From the NCBI GenBank assembly GCA_031288765.1, contig JAITQV010000085.1:1-8865 (forward strand): a DNA stretch of 8,865 bases. The letters run 5' to 3'. Made by a program: the position numbers and the translations under genes. Positions within the stretch are counted from its first letter, which is position 1. The number at the start of each line of letters is the position of its first letter. The notes under the pieces were generated by a model. It was not told where the DNA came from. It searched no databases and worked only from the letters and a program-made list of their open reading frames with translations. This document shows positions 1 through 6,627 of the stretch, piece after piece. The DNA comes from Planctomycetaceae bacterium (GTDB lineage: Bacteria > Planctomycetota > Planctomycetia > Pirellulales > Thermoguttaceae).

Positions 1-46
1 TAAGTATCTATTCTGTCCTTTGTTTTCAGTATTAACCATGAATCTT

Positions 47-182
47 AACCCCGTAAGGGGTGTGATGTGCATAACCGTAGGCGGAGCGAAGCGAAACCTA
101 CGGATCATGCCTCCCTAAATACATAAGGTAGGCAACCCTTCGCCGAAGGATTGCGTCGGCGTCAGCCGACAGGGAATTCTAT
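47..182 (+). repeat. Structured repeat, copy A (four hairpins)
   Basis: This non-coding segment carries four hairpins in order. H1 is 49-60 (cccc/gggg, loop gtaa). H2 is 75-103 (ccgtagg/cctacgg). H3 is 132-154 (gcaaccctt/aaggattgc with one C-A mismatch, loop cgccg). H4 is 155-170 (gtcggc/gccgac, loop gtca). Between them lie two sequence boxes: gatgtgcataaccg at 64-77, running into H2, and aaggtaggc at 125-133. The same order of boxes and hairpins recurs on the opposite strand at 221-366 with different stem sequences. I infer a dispersed structured repeat family of roughly 140 bp. No transposase gene is adjacent. It could be a REP/MITE-like element or a non-coding RNA. I cannot test copy number here. 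Bases 1-46, before it, hold nothing I recognise. Confidence 0.7.
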
Positions 183-220
183 GACGGGCGTAAGTCAAAA
201 ATATCTACAATTACACATTT

Positions 221-366
221 AATCGGATTCCTAATCGGCTAATGCCGATGCGACCGCTACGGCGAGCGGTCGCCTACCTTTTGTTTTTATATCGGGTGGG
301 ACATTCTGATCCGGCGGTTGCGCTGTGCTTCAACGCCGGTTATGCACATCTCGCCCTGCGGGCTTA
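221..366 (-). repeat. Structured repeat, copy B (inverted, diverged)
   Basis: Read on the minus strand from 366 downward, this repeats the layout of the element at 47-182. H1 is 353-363 (gccc/gggc). The identical 14-base box gatgtgcataaccg is 350-337. H2 is 339-311 (ccggcg/cgccgg, extended by ttg/caa with one bulged base). The shared cggatca is 313-307, and the identical box aaggtaggc is 280-272. H3 is 273-250 (perfect 9-bp stem gcgaccgct/agcggtcgc). H4 is 249-234 (atcggc/gccgat). A related aggaatcc tail follows. The stems differ from copy A while pairing is kept, so the structure appears to matter more than the sequence. About 40 bases (183-220) separate the two copies, including a weak tgac/gtca hairpin at 182-197. 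Confidence 0.7.
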
Positions 367-370
367 GTCG

Positions 371-481
<111 letters not shown>

Positions 482-485
482 TACT

Positions 486-501
486 ATAATAATATTATTA
501 T
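486..501. other. 16-bp perfect AT palindrome over the secretin stop codon
   Basis: The sequence ataataatattattat is its own reverse complement and includes the TAA stop of the secretin gene (498-500, read on the minus strand). Being purely A/T it would form only a weak hairpin. It may be chance in an AT-rich stretch. Confidence 0.4.
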
Positions 502-3500
502 TCCGGCGCTAATGTCGGGAACGGCATCGCCTGCTTCACCTTCTCGTCAGACGGCAGTTGCGATTCGTCAAGTATCACCGGCGCCGCCGGAATATAAGGA
601 ACCTCCTCCGTTGTCCATTCGTCCCCGCGTATCTTCATCTTCGAATTGCCCGTCAACTTCACCACGTCGTTAATACACCAGTGCATTCGCGACGCCTCCT
701 GCTGCCGCATAATCTGCATGTCCGCCTCACTACGGATAATCATCGGCGTCAATACAATTAACAACTCGTTCCGCTCACACTTCACCGAATTGTACTCGAA
801 AAGGTGTTTGATAACAGGAATCTTGTTCAAGCCCGGAATACTCCGGTTGACCGTCTCCTTCTGCTCCGTAATCAGCCCGGCAAACACTATCGTCTGTCCG
901 TCCAACGCACTCACCGTCGTTTGAGCATTGGTAATATTGAACTTCGGAGCGTTAAGAGCAACCCCGCCGGAAACCATGATCGGAATACCATCGGTTATAG
1001 AACCAACACTCGACTTCTCCACATATACCGCCAAATTGATTTGCCCGTCCGCCGTTACACGCGGTATAATGTCCAATATCGTTCCGACTTCCCTGTAATC
1101 AACCTGACTGGTCGTGTTGCCGGCATAACTCGATGTTTCCGACCCCGTAACATGCGGAATATCCTGCCCAATCTTGACTGTCGCCCGCGTGTTGTGCAAT
1201 GTTGTCAGGAAAGGACGGCTCAACACCCGAAGTTTGCCCTGCTCCTCCAACGCCCGAACCAATACACTCACCGATTCACTCGACGCCGAGAAAGTAAAAC
1301 CGCCGATTCCGCCCTCACCGGCACGACCCGTTCCAAGACTCGTAATCCCTTGCGTTCCTACGGTTCCCGCCCTGACCGCCCCAAGCGGCAGCCCTTGACC
1401 CGGATCGCCAAACAGAAAACCGGGTGTTAATGCCCCGTCACTCAATAAACTCCGGTCAAATAACAACGAATCCTGAAGACCAAACTCAATTCCTTGATCA
1501 CGGTTGTTGTTCAACCGGACTTCCGCAATCAATACCTGTATCGCCACCATAAGCGGACGTTCATCCAACTCCTGAACCATTCGGCGAACCTGATCATAAT
1601 AACGCGGCGTCGTACTAATAATCAACGCATTGGTTATATCGTCCGCAACACAAACAATCTCCTTCCTGTACTGTTCCTGCGGACTTTGCGGCAAGTACAT
1701 GCTGCTGTTCTGTATTTCAAGCTGCCGCTCGCTCGTTGCGTAATTGTTGATCACCGTCGCAATCTCCGATGCACGGGAATTGAGCGGTTTGAGAATCATG
1801 ACCTTGCGATTGTTCATGTTCTCCTCGTCAAGCCGTATCAGCAACGCCTCCACCACCGCCATGTCCCCCGCACTGCCGCACGCTATAATACTGTTCGTCC
1901 GTGTGTCCGTCTGAAACCTCACCGAAACCAATGTGCTTTCGCCCTCTTCAATGCCGGGTCGAACCGTTGCAATCTGCGAACTTGACTGCGTTCCCCCGCC
2001 AAACCCGCCGCCCGCCGTTGTTGTCTGTGCAAATAATTGCGTGAGAACCGTCGTCAATGTGTACGCATCGCCGTTGACCAATGTGAATACCTTAATCTGC
2101 GATTCCGCCGACGGAAGCTGGTCAAGCTGCTTTATCAACGCCTCAATAAGCGGCATCGTGTTCGGCGGCGCCGTAACAATCAACATGTTGCTCCGTGTGT
2201 CCGCAACAACCCGAACATCATACAATATGTTCGCCCGCTGTAAGTTGCCCTCTTCATCACGGATTCCCAATGTGACCATCGGATTCCGTGTCCGTGCGTT
2301 TTGGGAACTCATCGCCCCGCCGCCCATATTAAATCCGCCGGTTGCCGTTCCCGTTCCCGAAATAGCGTTTTGCAAAGTCGTCGCCAACTCGGACGCCATC
2401 GCATTCTTAAGCGGGAACGTCTTGACAATATTGATGGCATCGCTGCCCTCCGAATCAAGCTGCAAAACCATCGCCGTAATTTCAACCATATCACGCGGAT
2501 TCGCCTGAATAATCAAAGCGTTGGTTCGGGCGTCGCTGACAACCAAGACCCGCGGCTCCAAACCCAGCCCCGCATCGGGACGGCTGGAATAAAACTGCGT
2601 GATCTGCGTCTGCAACGCATCGGACGAAGCGTTTTTAAGACGGAGAATCTGAAACTCCGATTCCGGCGCAACCGGCGTGTCCAACTTGCCAATCAACTCT
2701 TTGGCGGTGTCAATACTTTCCTGCTTGCCGATTATCAGAATCGTGTTCGGTTTAATAAGCGGCAACATAGTAATACTGCCCTTCCGCGCCAGATAAACCT
2801 GCGAATAAAGCTGCTGTACCATTTGGCATATCCGGTATGAATCCGCATGCTGCATGGGAACTAATTCGAGGATGGGTTCATGCTCAAGACTCATCGCTTC
2901 AATCTGCCGCAAAATATCACGAATGGCGGCAACATCTTTCGGTGTCCCGCGAATCACCATCTCGTCAATGCCCTCAATAATATCAATCTGAACCGGTCCC
3001 ACGATACCGGCGGTAACGGGTTCGGGGTTTGGGGTTACGGCGGCGGTTGGTGCGGGGTTGGGAGTTGCGGAGTTGTTGGGAGTTACGAAGGTTGCGGAAG
3101 GTAAATCGCCGCCGCTGTTGTTGCCGCCGCGGGGAAGCGGAAGTGCCTGCGTGTTTTGCGCTGACTTCTGCGTTTCACGGTTAAGAACTTGCGCTGTCCG
3201 GCGGAATGTGTCGCGGTTGGACGGCTGCATCGGAATAAACTCCGTGTGTTCCTGCGAATCCAGTAGCCGGACAATCTGCAAACAACTTTCAACCATCAAA
3301 GCGGAACCAATAATCGTTGTAATACCGTTCTGACGATCAACCGACAGTTCCACATCGGTTCCGTCCTTCACCGGAAGCCGGAAACGTGAAAGATTCGATG
3401 AGGCTTCGATATTGCGAACCGGAACAAAGCGTTTCCCCAGTTTTTCAACAAGCTTCCGCTCAAACGTTTCCGAACTGACATTCCGCAAGCGGTGATTCTT

Positions 3501-4343
3501 CGTAACGGCTTCGGTGGCGACGAGGCGAGTCGGGGTTGCGGGGGCGGTTCGTGGGGGCAGGGGATTGGCGGTTGCGGGGATTGCCGGAGTAGGGATTGCC
3601 GGAGTGGGAATTGCCGGAACTACCGGAGCCGAAACCGAAGGAGTTGGAGTTGCCGGAGCCGGAGCCGGAATTGCCGGAACCACCGGAGCCGAAACCAAAG
3701 GAGCAGGAATTGTCGAAACGGTCGGAATCGGTTGAACCGCCGCCGCTTCGGGCAAAACCGGCGCACTAAACTGAACTTGCGGAGTTGAGCCTGACTTCTG
3801 AGGGTGGGACGCAAGAAGAAACGGCGATGTTGCCAACGGTTGCGGCATGGAATGCGGCAATGAATATTGACCGAATATCGAGTTTTGCTCCGTAACCGAT
3901 ACAACAGGTGTTGCTGATGTAACGGAAGGTATTGCAGAGGTAACGGAAGGTGTTGCGGCGGCAACTGTTGTTGGAATTGGGGTTACGGCGGCGGGTTCTC
4001 TTGTTGCCGGAACTGCCCCAACCGAAGTTGCCGGAAGCGGAACAACCACGTTGGAACGTCGGGTCATTGTGGCGAGTTCCGGTTGGTGTGTTGCCAACGG
4101 GAGAGGTTCAACCGGCTCATTTTCGGGAGCGGTTGGAACGAGGTATTGTACCTGCCGGATGGGAGTTTGGGGGGTATTGGAATTATAAACCGGCTGGTAG
4201 ATTGTTGGGGCGGCGTTGGATATCGGCAAGCCGCCCATTTGCACAATCTGCCCGAAAATGAACGAACAATCCGTCAGAGCAATGCCTAAATAAACTCCCA
4301 AAACGATTGAACTGTTTAATATGAAATATATGATTCGTTTCAT
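498..4343 (-). CDS. Secretin family protein (type II/III secretion or type IV pilus outer-membrane channel)
   Basis: Secretins are multimeric outer-membrane channels. This one is about 1281 residues, against roughly 650-750 for a typical GspD. Residues 4-25 are a hydrophobic signal segment. Residues 50-280 are rich in Pro, Ala, Thr and Val. An N0-like domain (286-365) is followed by a low-complexity linker. An N1-like domain (448-555) and four more secretin-N-type repeats (563-633, 637-745, 748-842, 846-929) come next. Several repeats carry a D-x-R/I-T/S-N-x-I/L-I signature, as in SDARTNALII and ADTRSNMLIV. Gly-rich inserts occur near 660-678 and 773-790. The secretin domain (930-1205) contains ALEEQGKLRVLSRP, the lip motif IPGLNKIPVIKHLF and the closing LLIVLTPMII. 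I chose the ATG at 4343 over the one at 4349 because AAGGAAG at 4357-4351 lies 7 bases upstream of 4343 but only 1 base from 4349. No other secretion or pilus genes lie in the window, so GspD and PilQ cannot be told apart. Confidence 0.93.
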   Translation of the reverse strand: MKRIIYFILNSSIVLGVYLGIALTDCSFIFGQIVQMGGLPISNAAPTIYQPVYNSNTPQTPIRQVQYLVPTAPENEPVEPLPLATHQPELATMTRRSNVVVPLPATSVGAVPATREPAAVTPIPTTVAAATPSVTSAIPSVTSATPVVSVTEQNSIFGQYSLPHSMPQPLATSPFLLASHPQKSGSTPQVQFSAPVLPEAAAVQPIPTVSTIPAPLVSAPVVPAIPAPAPATPTPSVSAPVVPAIPTPAIPTPAIPATANPLPPRTAPATPTRLVATEAVTKNHRLRNVSSETFERKLVEKLGKRFVPVRNIEASSNLSRFRLPVKDGTDVELSVDRQNGITTIIGSALMVESCLQIVRLLDSQEHTEFIPMQPSNRDTFRRTAQVLNRETQKSAQNTQALPLPRGGNNSGGDLPSATFVTPNNSATPNPAPTAAVTPNPEPVTAGIVGPVQIDIIEGIDEMVIRGTPKDVAAIRDILRQIEAMSLEHEPILELVPMQHADSYRICQMVQQLYSQVYLARKGSITMLPLIKPNTILIIGKQESIDTAKELIGKLDTPVAPESEFQILRLKNASSDALQTQITQFYSSRPDAGLGLEPRVLVVSDARTNALIIQANPRDMVEITAMVLQLDSEGSDAINIVKTFPLKNAMASELATTLQNAISGTGTATGGFNMGGGAMSSQNARTRNPMVTLGIRDEEGNLQRANILYDVRVVADTRSNMLIVTAPPNTMPLIEALIKQLDQLPSAESQIKVFTLVNGDAYTLTTVLTQLFAQTTTAGGGFGGGTQSSSQIATVRPGIEEGESTLVSVRFQTDTRTNSIIACGSAGDMAVVEALLIRLDEENMNNRKVMILKPLNSRASEIATVINNYATSERQLEIQNSSMYLPQSPQEQYRKEIVCVADDITNALIISTTPRYYDQVRRMVQELDERPLMVAIQVLIAEVRLNNNRDQGIEFGLQDSLLFDRSLLSDGALTPGFLFGDPGQGLPLGAVRAGTVGTQGITSLGTGRAGEGGIGGFTFSASSESVSVLVRALEEQGKLRVLSRPFLTTLHNTRATVKIGQDIPHVTGSETSSYAGNTTSQVDYREVGTILDIIPRVTADGQINLAVYVEKSSVGSITDGIPIMVSGGVALNAPKFNITNAQTTVSALDGQTIVFAGLITEQKETVNRSIPGLNKIPVIKHLFEYNSVKCERNELLIVLTPMIIRSEADMQIMRQQEASRMHWCINDVVKLTGNSKMKIRGDEWTTEEVPYIPAAPVILDESQLPSDEKVKQAMPFPTLAPE
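3605..3701. repeat. Internal 60-base duplication in the secretin proline-rich region
   Basis: Bases 3605-3641 and 3665-3701 are near-identical at an offset of 60 bases. In the secretin protein this gives the sequence SAPVVPAIP twice, 20 residues apart, inside a longer run of PTP/PAIP steps (roughly 3530-3760). Such repeats expand and contract by slippage, so the linker length probably varies between strains. The segment probably forms an extended periplasmic spacer between the signal peptide and the first folded domain. Confidence 0.65.
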
Positions 4344-4350
4344 AATCATT

Positions 4351-4357
4351 CTTCCTT
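4351..4357 (-). promoter_or_regulatory. Ribosome binding site of the secretin gene
   Basis: AAGGAAG (minus strand, 4357 to 4351) sits 7 bases before the ATG at 4343 and 1 base before the ATG at 4349. The spacing favours the downstream start. Confidence 0.6.
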
Positions 4358-4570
4358 GAACGAGTATTTTGCCGGAACGCCTATTGCTAATATCGGTTAA
4401 AACATCTATTCCAATTAAAAAGACTTGGAAAAATACAGAAAATTTTCTGATTATCCCGATTTTAGCGAAATCGGTGAATTATTTACGGAACGCCGGACAA
4501 AGCGGTGTTATTTTGGGAACACTTTGAAAAATACGGAACATTCCGCTAAGAATGTATTCGGTAGAAATAC
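4358..4570 (-). other. Intergenic leader between the HIT gene and the secretin gene
   Basis: This gap should hold the 3' end of the HIT transcript and possibly the secretin promoter. A small hairpin at 4534-4545 (cggaa/ttccg around two bases) is followed on the minus strand by TATTTTT, a weak terminator-like signal. A 7-bp stem with a 5-base loop lies at 4456-4474 (ccgattt/aaatcgg). A perfect 14-bp palindrome, cagaaaattttctg, lies at 4436-4449. Similar strings, ttggaaaaatacagaa (4425-4440) and ttgaaaaatacggaa (from about 4525), recur 100 bases apart. I found no convincing -35/-10 pair. Confidence 0.3.
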
Positions 4571-5107
4571 TTAAGTTTCGGAAACAAGTATCTCCCATAA
4601 AGATTCCAATGATTGCGGAATAACTTTTGCGGAAGCGGTTGTTGTCATGAAATTGGTGTCGCCGCTCCAACGCGGAACAATGTGCCAATGCAAATGTCCG
4701 GGCAAACCCGCACCCGCAGAAGAACCAAGATTCAAACCAATATTGAAACCGTCGGGATTCATCTTTTGTTCTAAGATTTTTGTCCAGCGGTCGATTTCCC
4801 GAACCAATTCGAGTTTTTCCGTTTCGGTCAAACCGTCAAGCCGCCCGCAATGACAACACGGCGCAACTAAAAGATGTCCGTTGTTGTACGGAAAACGGTT
4901 CAAAACGGTAATTGTTAATTCTGTTCGGCGAACAATAAACCGTTGCCGGTCATGTTGTTTGTCGAAAACGCCCTGACAAATAAAACAATTTGGATCGGCA
5001 TCGGCACCAACCTCAACTGTTTCAGGTTTTTCGTTTGTTGTTTCGTTTTCCATAATATACGCCATGCGCCAAGGAGCCCAAAGCGTTTCGAGTTTGTTGT
5101 TTTCCAT
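4571..5107 (-). CDS. HIT family protein, Ap4A phosphorylase/hydrolase-like
   Basis: HIT proteins hydrolyse or phosphorolyse nucleoside phosphate anhydrides such as diadenosine tetraphosphate in the cytoplasm. The histidine triad is HLHWHIVPRW (H138, H140, H142). By family analogy the middle histidine, H140, is the nucleophile. It is preceded by FNIGLNLGSSAGAGLPG and followed by GDTNFM and KVIPQ, an arrangement I know from actinobacterial Ap4A phosphorylases of the Rv2613c type. A CFIC pair (C41, C44) together with H86 suggests a structural zinc site, as in GalT and some HIT proteins. The opening LWAPWRMAYI is a conserved family segment, so the start at 5107 is favoured over internal Met codons. 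No Shine-Dalgarno is visible; an A-run precedes the ATG. At 178 residues it has normal length. It lies 97 bp after the desulfurase gene on the same strand, in an AT-rich gap with no clear terminator, so co-transcription is plausible. The exact substrate is uncertain. Confidence 0.92.
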   Translation of the reverse strand: MENNKLETLWAPWRMAYIMENETTNEKPETVEVGADADPNCFICQGVFDKQHDRQRFIVRRTELTITVLNRFPYNNGHLLVAPCCHCGRLDGLTETEKLELVREIDRWTKILEQKMNPDGFNIGLNLGSSAGAGLPGHLHWHIVPRWSGDTNFMTTTASAKVIPQSLESLWEILVSET

Positions 5108-5204
5108 TTTTTTAATAATAAATTAAAAGTTAAAAGGGAATTGTTAATTTTATTTTTTGAGAATTGTTTTATGTTTGAACATTTATTTTGAACCGTTTTA
5201 AACT

Positions 5205-6383
5205 TTAAACAACCGGCAATGTTCCCCGCAGTTTTTTTAGGGCGGCGTTTAATTTTGTGAGGATATAATCGATATCCGTGATTGTGTTGTCTTCCGAAAA
5301 GGAGAAGCGGAGCGAACCGCGTGCCGATTCCATTGACAAACCGATTGCCAGCAAGACATGACTTGCGTCGAGTGAGCCGGACGAACAAGCGGAACCGGTT
5401 GAACAACAAATTCCCTGCATATCGAGCATTAAGACCAGCGATTCGCCTTCTACATTTTCAAAACTGAAATTAGCATTACCCGGCAGGCGCAAATTCCGGT
5501 CGCCGTTAAGCCGGCAACATCCGATACGTAAAACACCATCGATAAAACGTTCCCGTAATTCGAGCAGATAATTTATTCGTTGGGGGAGGTTGGCAACGGC
5601 TTCCTGCATTGCCGTACCGAAACCGGCAATCGACGCGGTATTTTCCGTACCGGCACGCCGAGAACGTTCTTGTGCGCCGCCGTCCATGAATGCGGCAATT
5701 TCAACTCCTTTCCGAATATACAACACTCCAACTCCTTTTGAAGCATGAATTTTATGTCCTGAAACGGAGAGCAGATCGGCATCAAGTTTCCGTACATCAA
5801 CCGGAATATTTCCGACCGCCTGAACCGCATCGGTGTGAAACAAAATTCCTTTTGACCGGCAAACCGCCGCCATTTCCGTAACCGGTTGAATTGTTCCGAT
5901 TTCGTTGTTGGCAAACACCGCACTTACAAGTCCTGTGTTTTCGCGAAGCGATTCGGAGAGTTGTTCTGTTTGGAGAACGCCGTTGGGCGGCACACGGAGC
6001 AGAGTTATTTCAAAGCCTTGTTTTTTGAGCGATTCCAAAGAATTGAGTACGGAGTGATGTTCGAATGCGGTTGAAACGATATGTTTTTTTCCGTTTTTTA
6101 GTTGTGTTATTGCGGCGCCTTTAATTGCCCAGTTATTGGATTCGGTACCGCCGGAGGTGAAATAAATTTCATTGGGTGCGGCATTAAGAGCGTTGGCGGC
6201 TTGTTGCCGTGCTTCTTCGATTTGTTTTTTTGCTTGTGTTCCCAAACGGTAAGCACCGGACGGATTGCCGTATTCGTTTTTGAGTACGGTAATCATCACA
6301 TTCAGAACTGTTTCGGAAATACGGGTTGTTGCCGCGTTATCGGCATAAATTAACGGTTGTTTTTTGTTGCTGTTGTTAATCAT
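5205..6383 (-). CDS. Cysteine desulfurase (NifS/IscS class, PLP-dependent)
   Basis: This enzyme removes sulfur from L-cysteine, giving alanine and an enzyme persulfide that feeds Fe-S cluster assembly and sulfur transfer to tRNA or cofactors. It is a cytosolic fold-type I PLP enzyme. Visible motifs in order are YADNAATT (13-20), FTSGGTESNN (75-84), FEHHSV with the PLP-stacking His109, ANNEIGTIQP (158-167), HTDAVQA with D185 and Q188, SGHK with the PLP-binding Lys211, GGAQERSRRAGTEN (235-248), and the catalytic-Cys loop STGSACSSGS with C333. At 392 residues it is full length for the class. No iscR, iscU or other isc/suf gene adjoins it, so nifS, iscS and a generic desulfurase cannot be separated and I give no symbol. 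No Shine-Dalgarno is evident before the ATG at 6383. It is divergent from the gene at 6628 and probably heads a transcript with the HIT gene. Confidence 0.95.
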   Translation of the reverse strand: MINNSNKKQPLIYADNAATTRISETVLNVMITVLKNEYGNPSGAYRLGTQAKKQIEEARQQAANALNAAPNEIYFTSGGTESNNWAIKGAAITQLKNGKKHIVSTAFEHHSVLNSLESLKKQGFEITLLRVPPNGVLQTEQLSESLRENTGLVSAVFANNEIGTIQPVTEMAAVCRSKGILFHTDAVQAVGNIPVDVRKLDADLLSVSGHKIHASKGVGVLYIRKGVEIAAFMDGGAQERSRRAGTENTASIAGFGTAMQEAVANLPQRINYLLELRERFIDGVLRIGCCRLNGDRNLRLPGNANFSFENVEGESLVLMLDMQGICCSTGSACSSGSLDASHVLLAIGLSMESARGSLRFSFSEDNTITDIDYILTKLNAALKKLRGTLPVV

Positions 6384-6617
6384 TGTCGGTTTGATATAAT
6401 ATTTCGGATATTGTTAAGGGTTATTCGCAGATTAAGAGTTCCGTTTTCATGATTGTTCCCTGTAATTTTCGTAAGATAACTAACTAACTTGTACCTTATT
6501 TACTTGCGGAAATCAAGAGGCAGGCAAGAGTAAGTAAAAACCTTTCGCCCAATCATCATGTTGGACGCGTTGCCGAAACAGCAATTATTGTTGAACGTTT
6601 TTTTAATTTATTTTTAT

Positions 6618-6622
6618 AGGAG
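6618..6622 (+). promoter_or_regulatory. Ribosome binding site of the 574-residue gene
   Basis: AGGAG lies 5 bases before the ATG at 6628 and fixes that start. The divergent intergenic region 6384-6627 shows no convincing promoter by eye. It has a weak inverted repeat, tttactt (6499-6505) and aagtaaa (6532-6538). Confidence 0.7.
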
Positions 6623-6627
6623 TTAAT

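Noticed and set aside
38..118. 26-codon ORF on the plus strand beginning MNLNPVRGVMC
   Set aside because: It lies wholly within structured repeat copy A. Its codons simply follow the hairpins and no ribosome binding site precedes it.
250..285. Rho-independent terminator (9-bp stem followed by a T-rich run)
   Set aside because: The stem is H3 of repeat copy B and has a counterpart in copy A without a T-run. The T-rich stretch is interrupted, and no plus-strand gene precedes it.
3492..3788. 98-codon plus-strand ORF rich in RSRNCRN repeats
   Set aside because: It is an antisense shadow of the secretin proline-rich region; the repeat period in the real gene keeps the frame open.
6421..6450. Nine-codon minus-strand ORF MKTELLICE upstream of the desulfurase, possibly a cysteine-sensing leader peptide
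   Set aside because: It has only one Cys codon, a poor ribosome binding site and no attenuator-like alternative hairpins, so chance explains it.
6561..6619. Sigma70 promoters for the 574-residue gene (TTGGAC or TTGAAC as -35 boxes)
   Set aside because: The paired -10 boxes are poor, or overlap the ribosome binding site.
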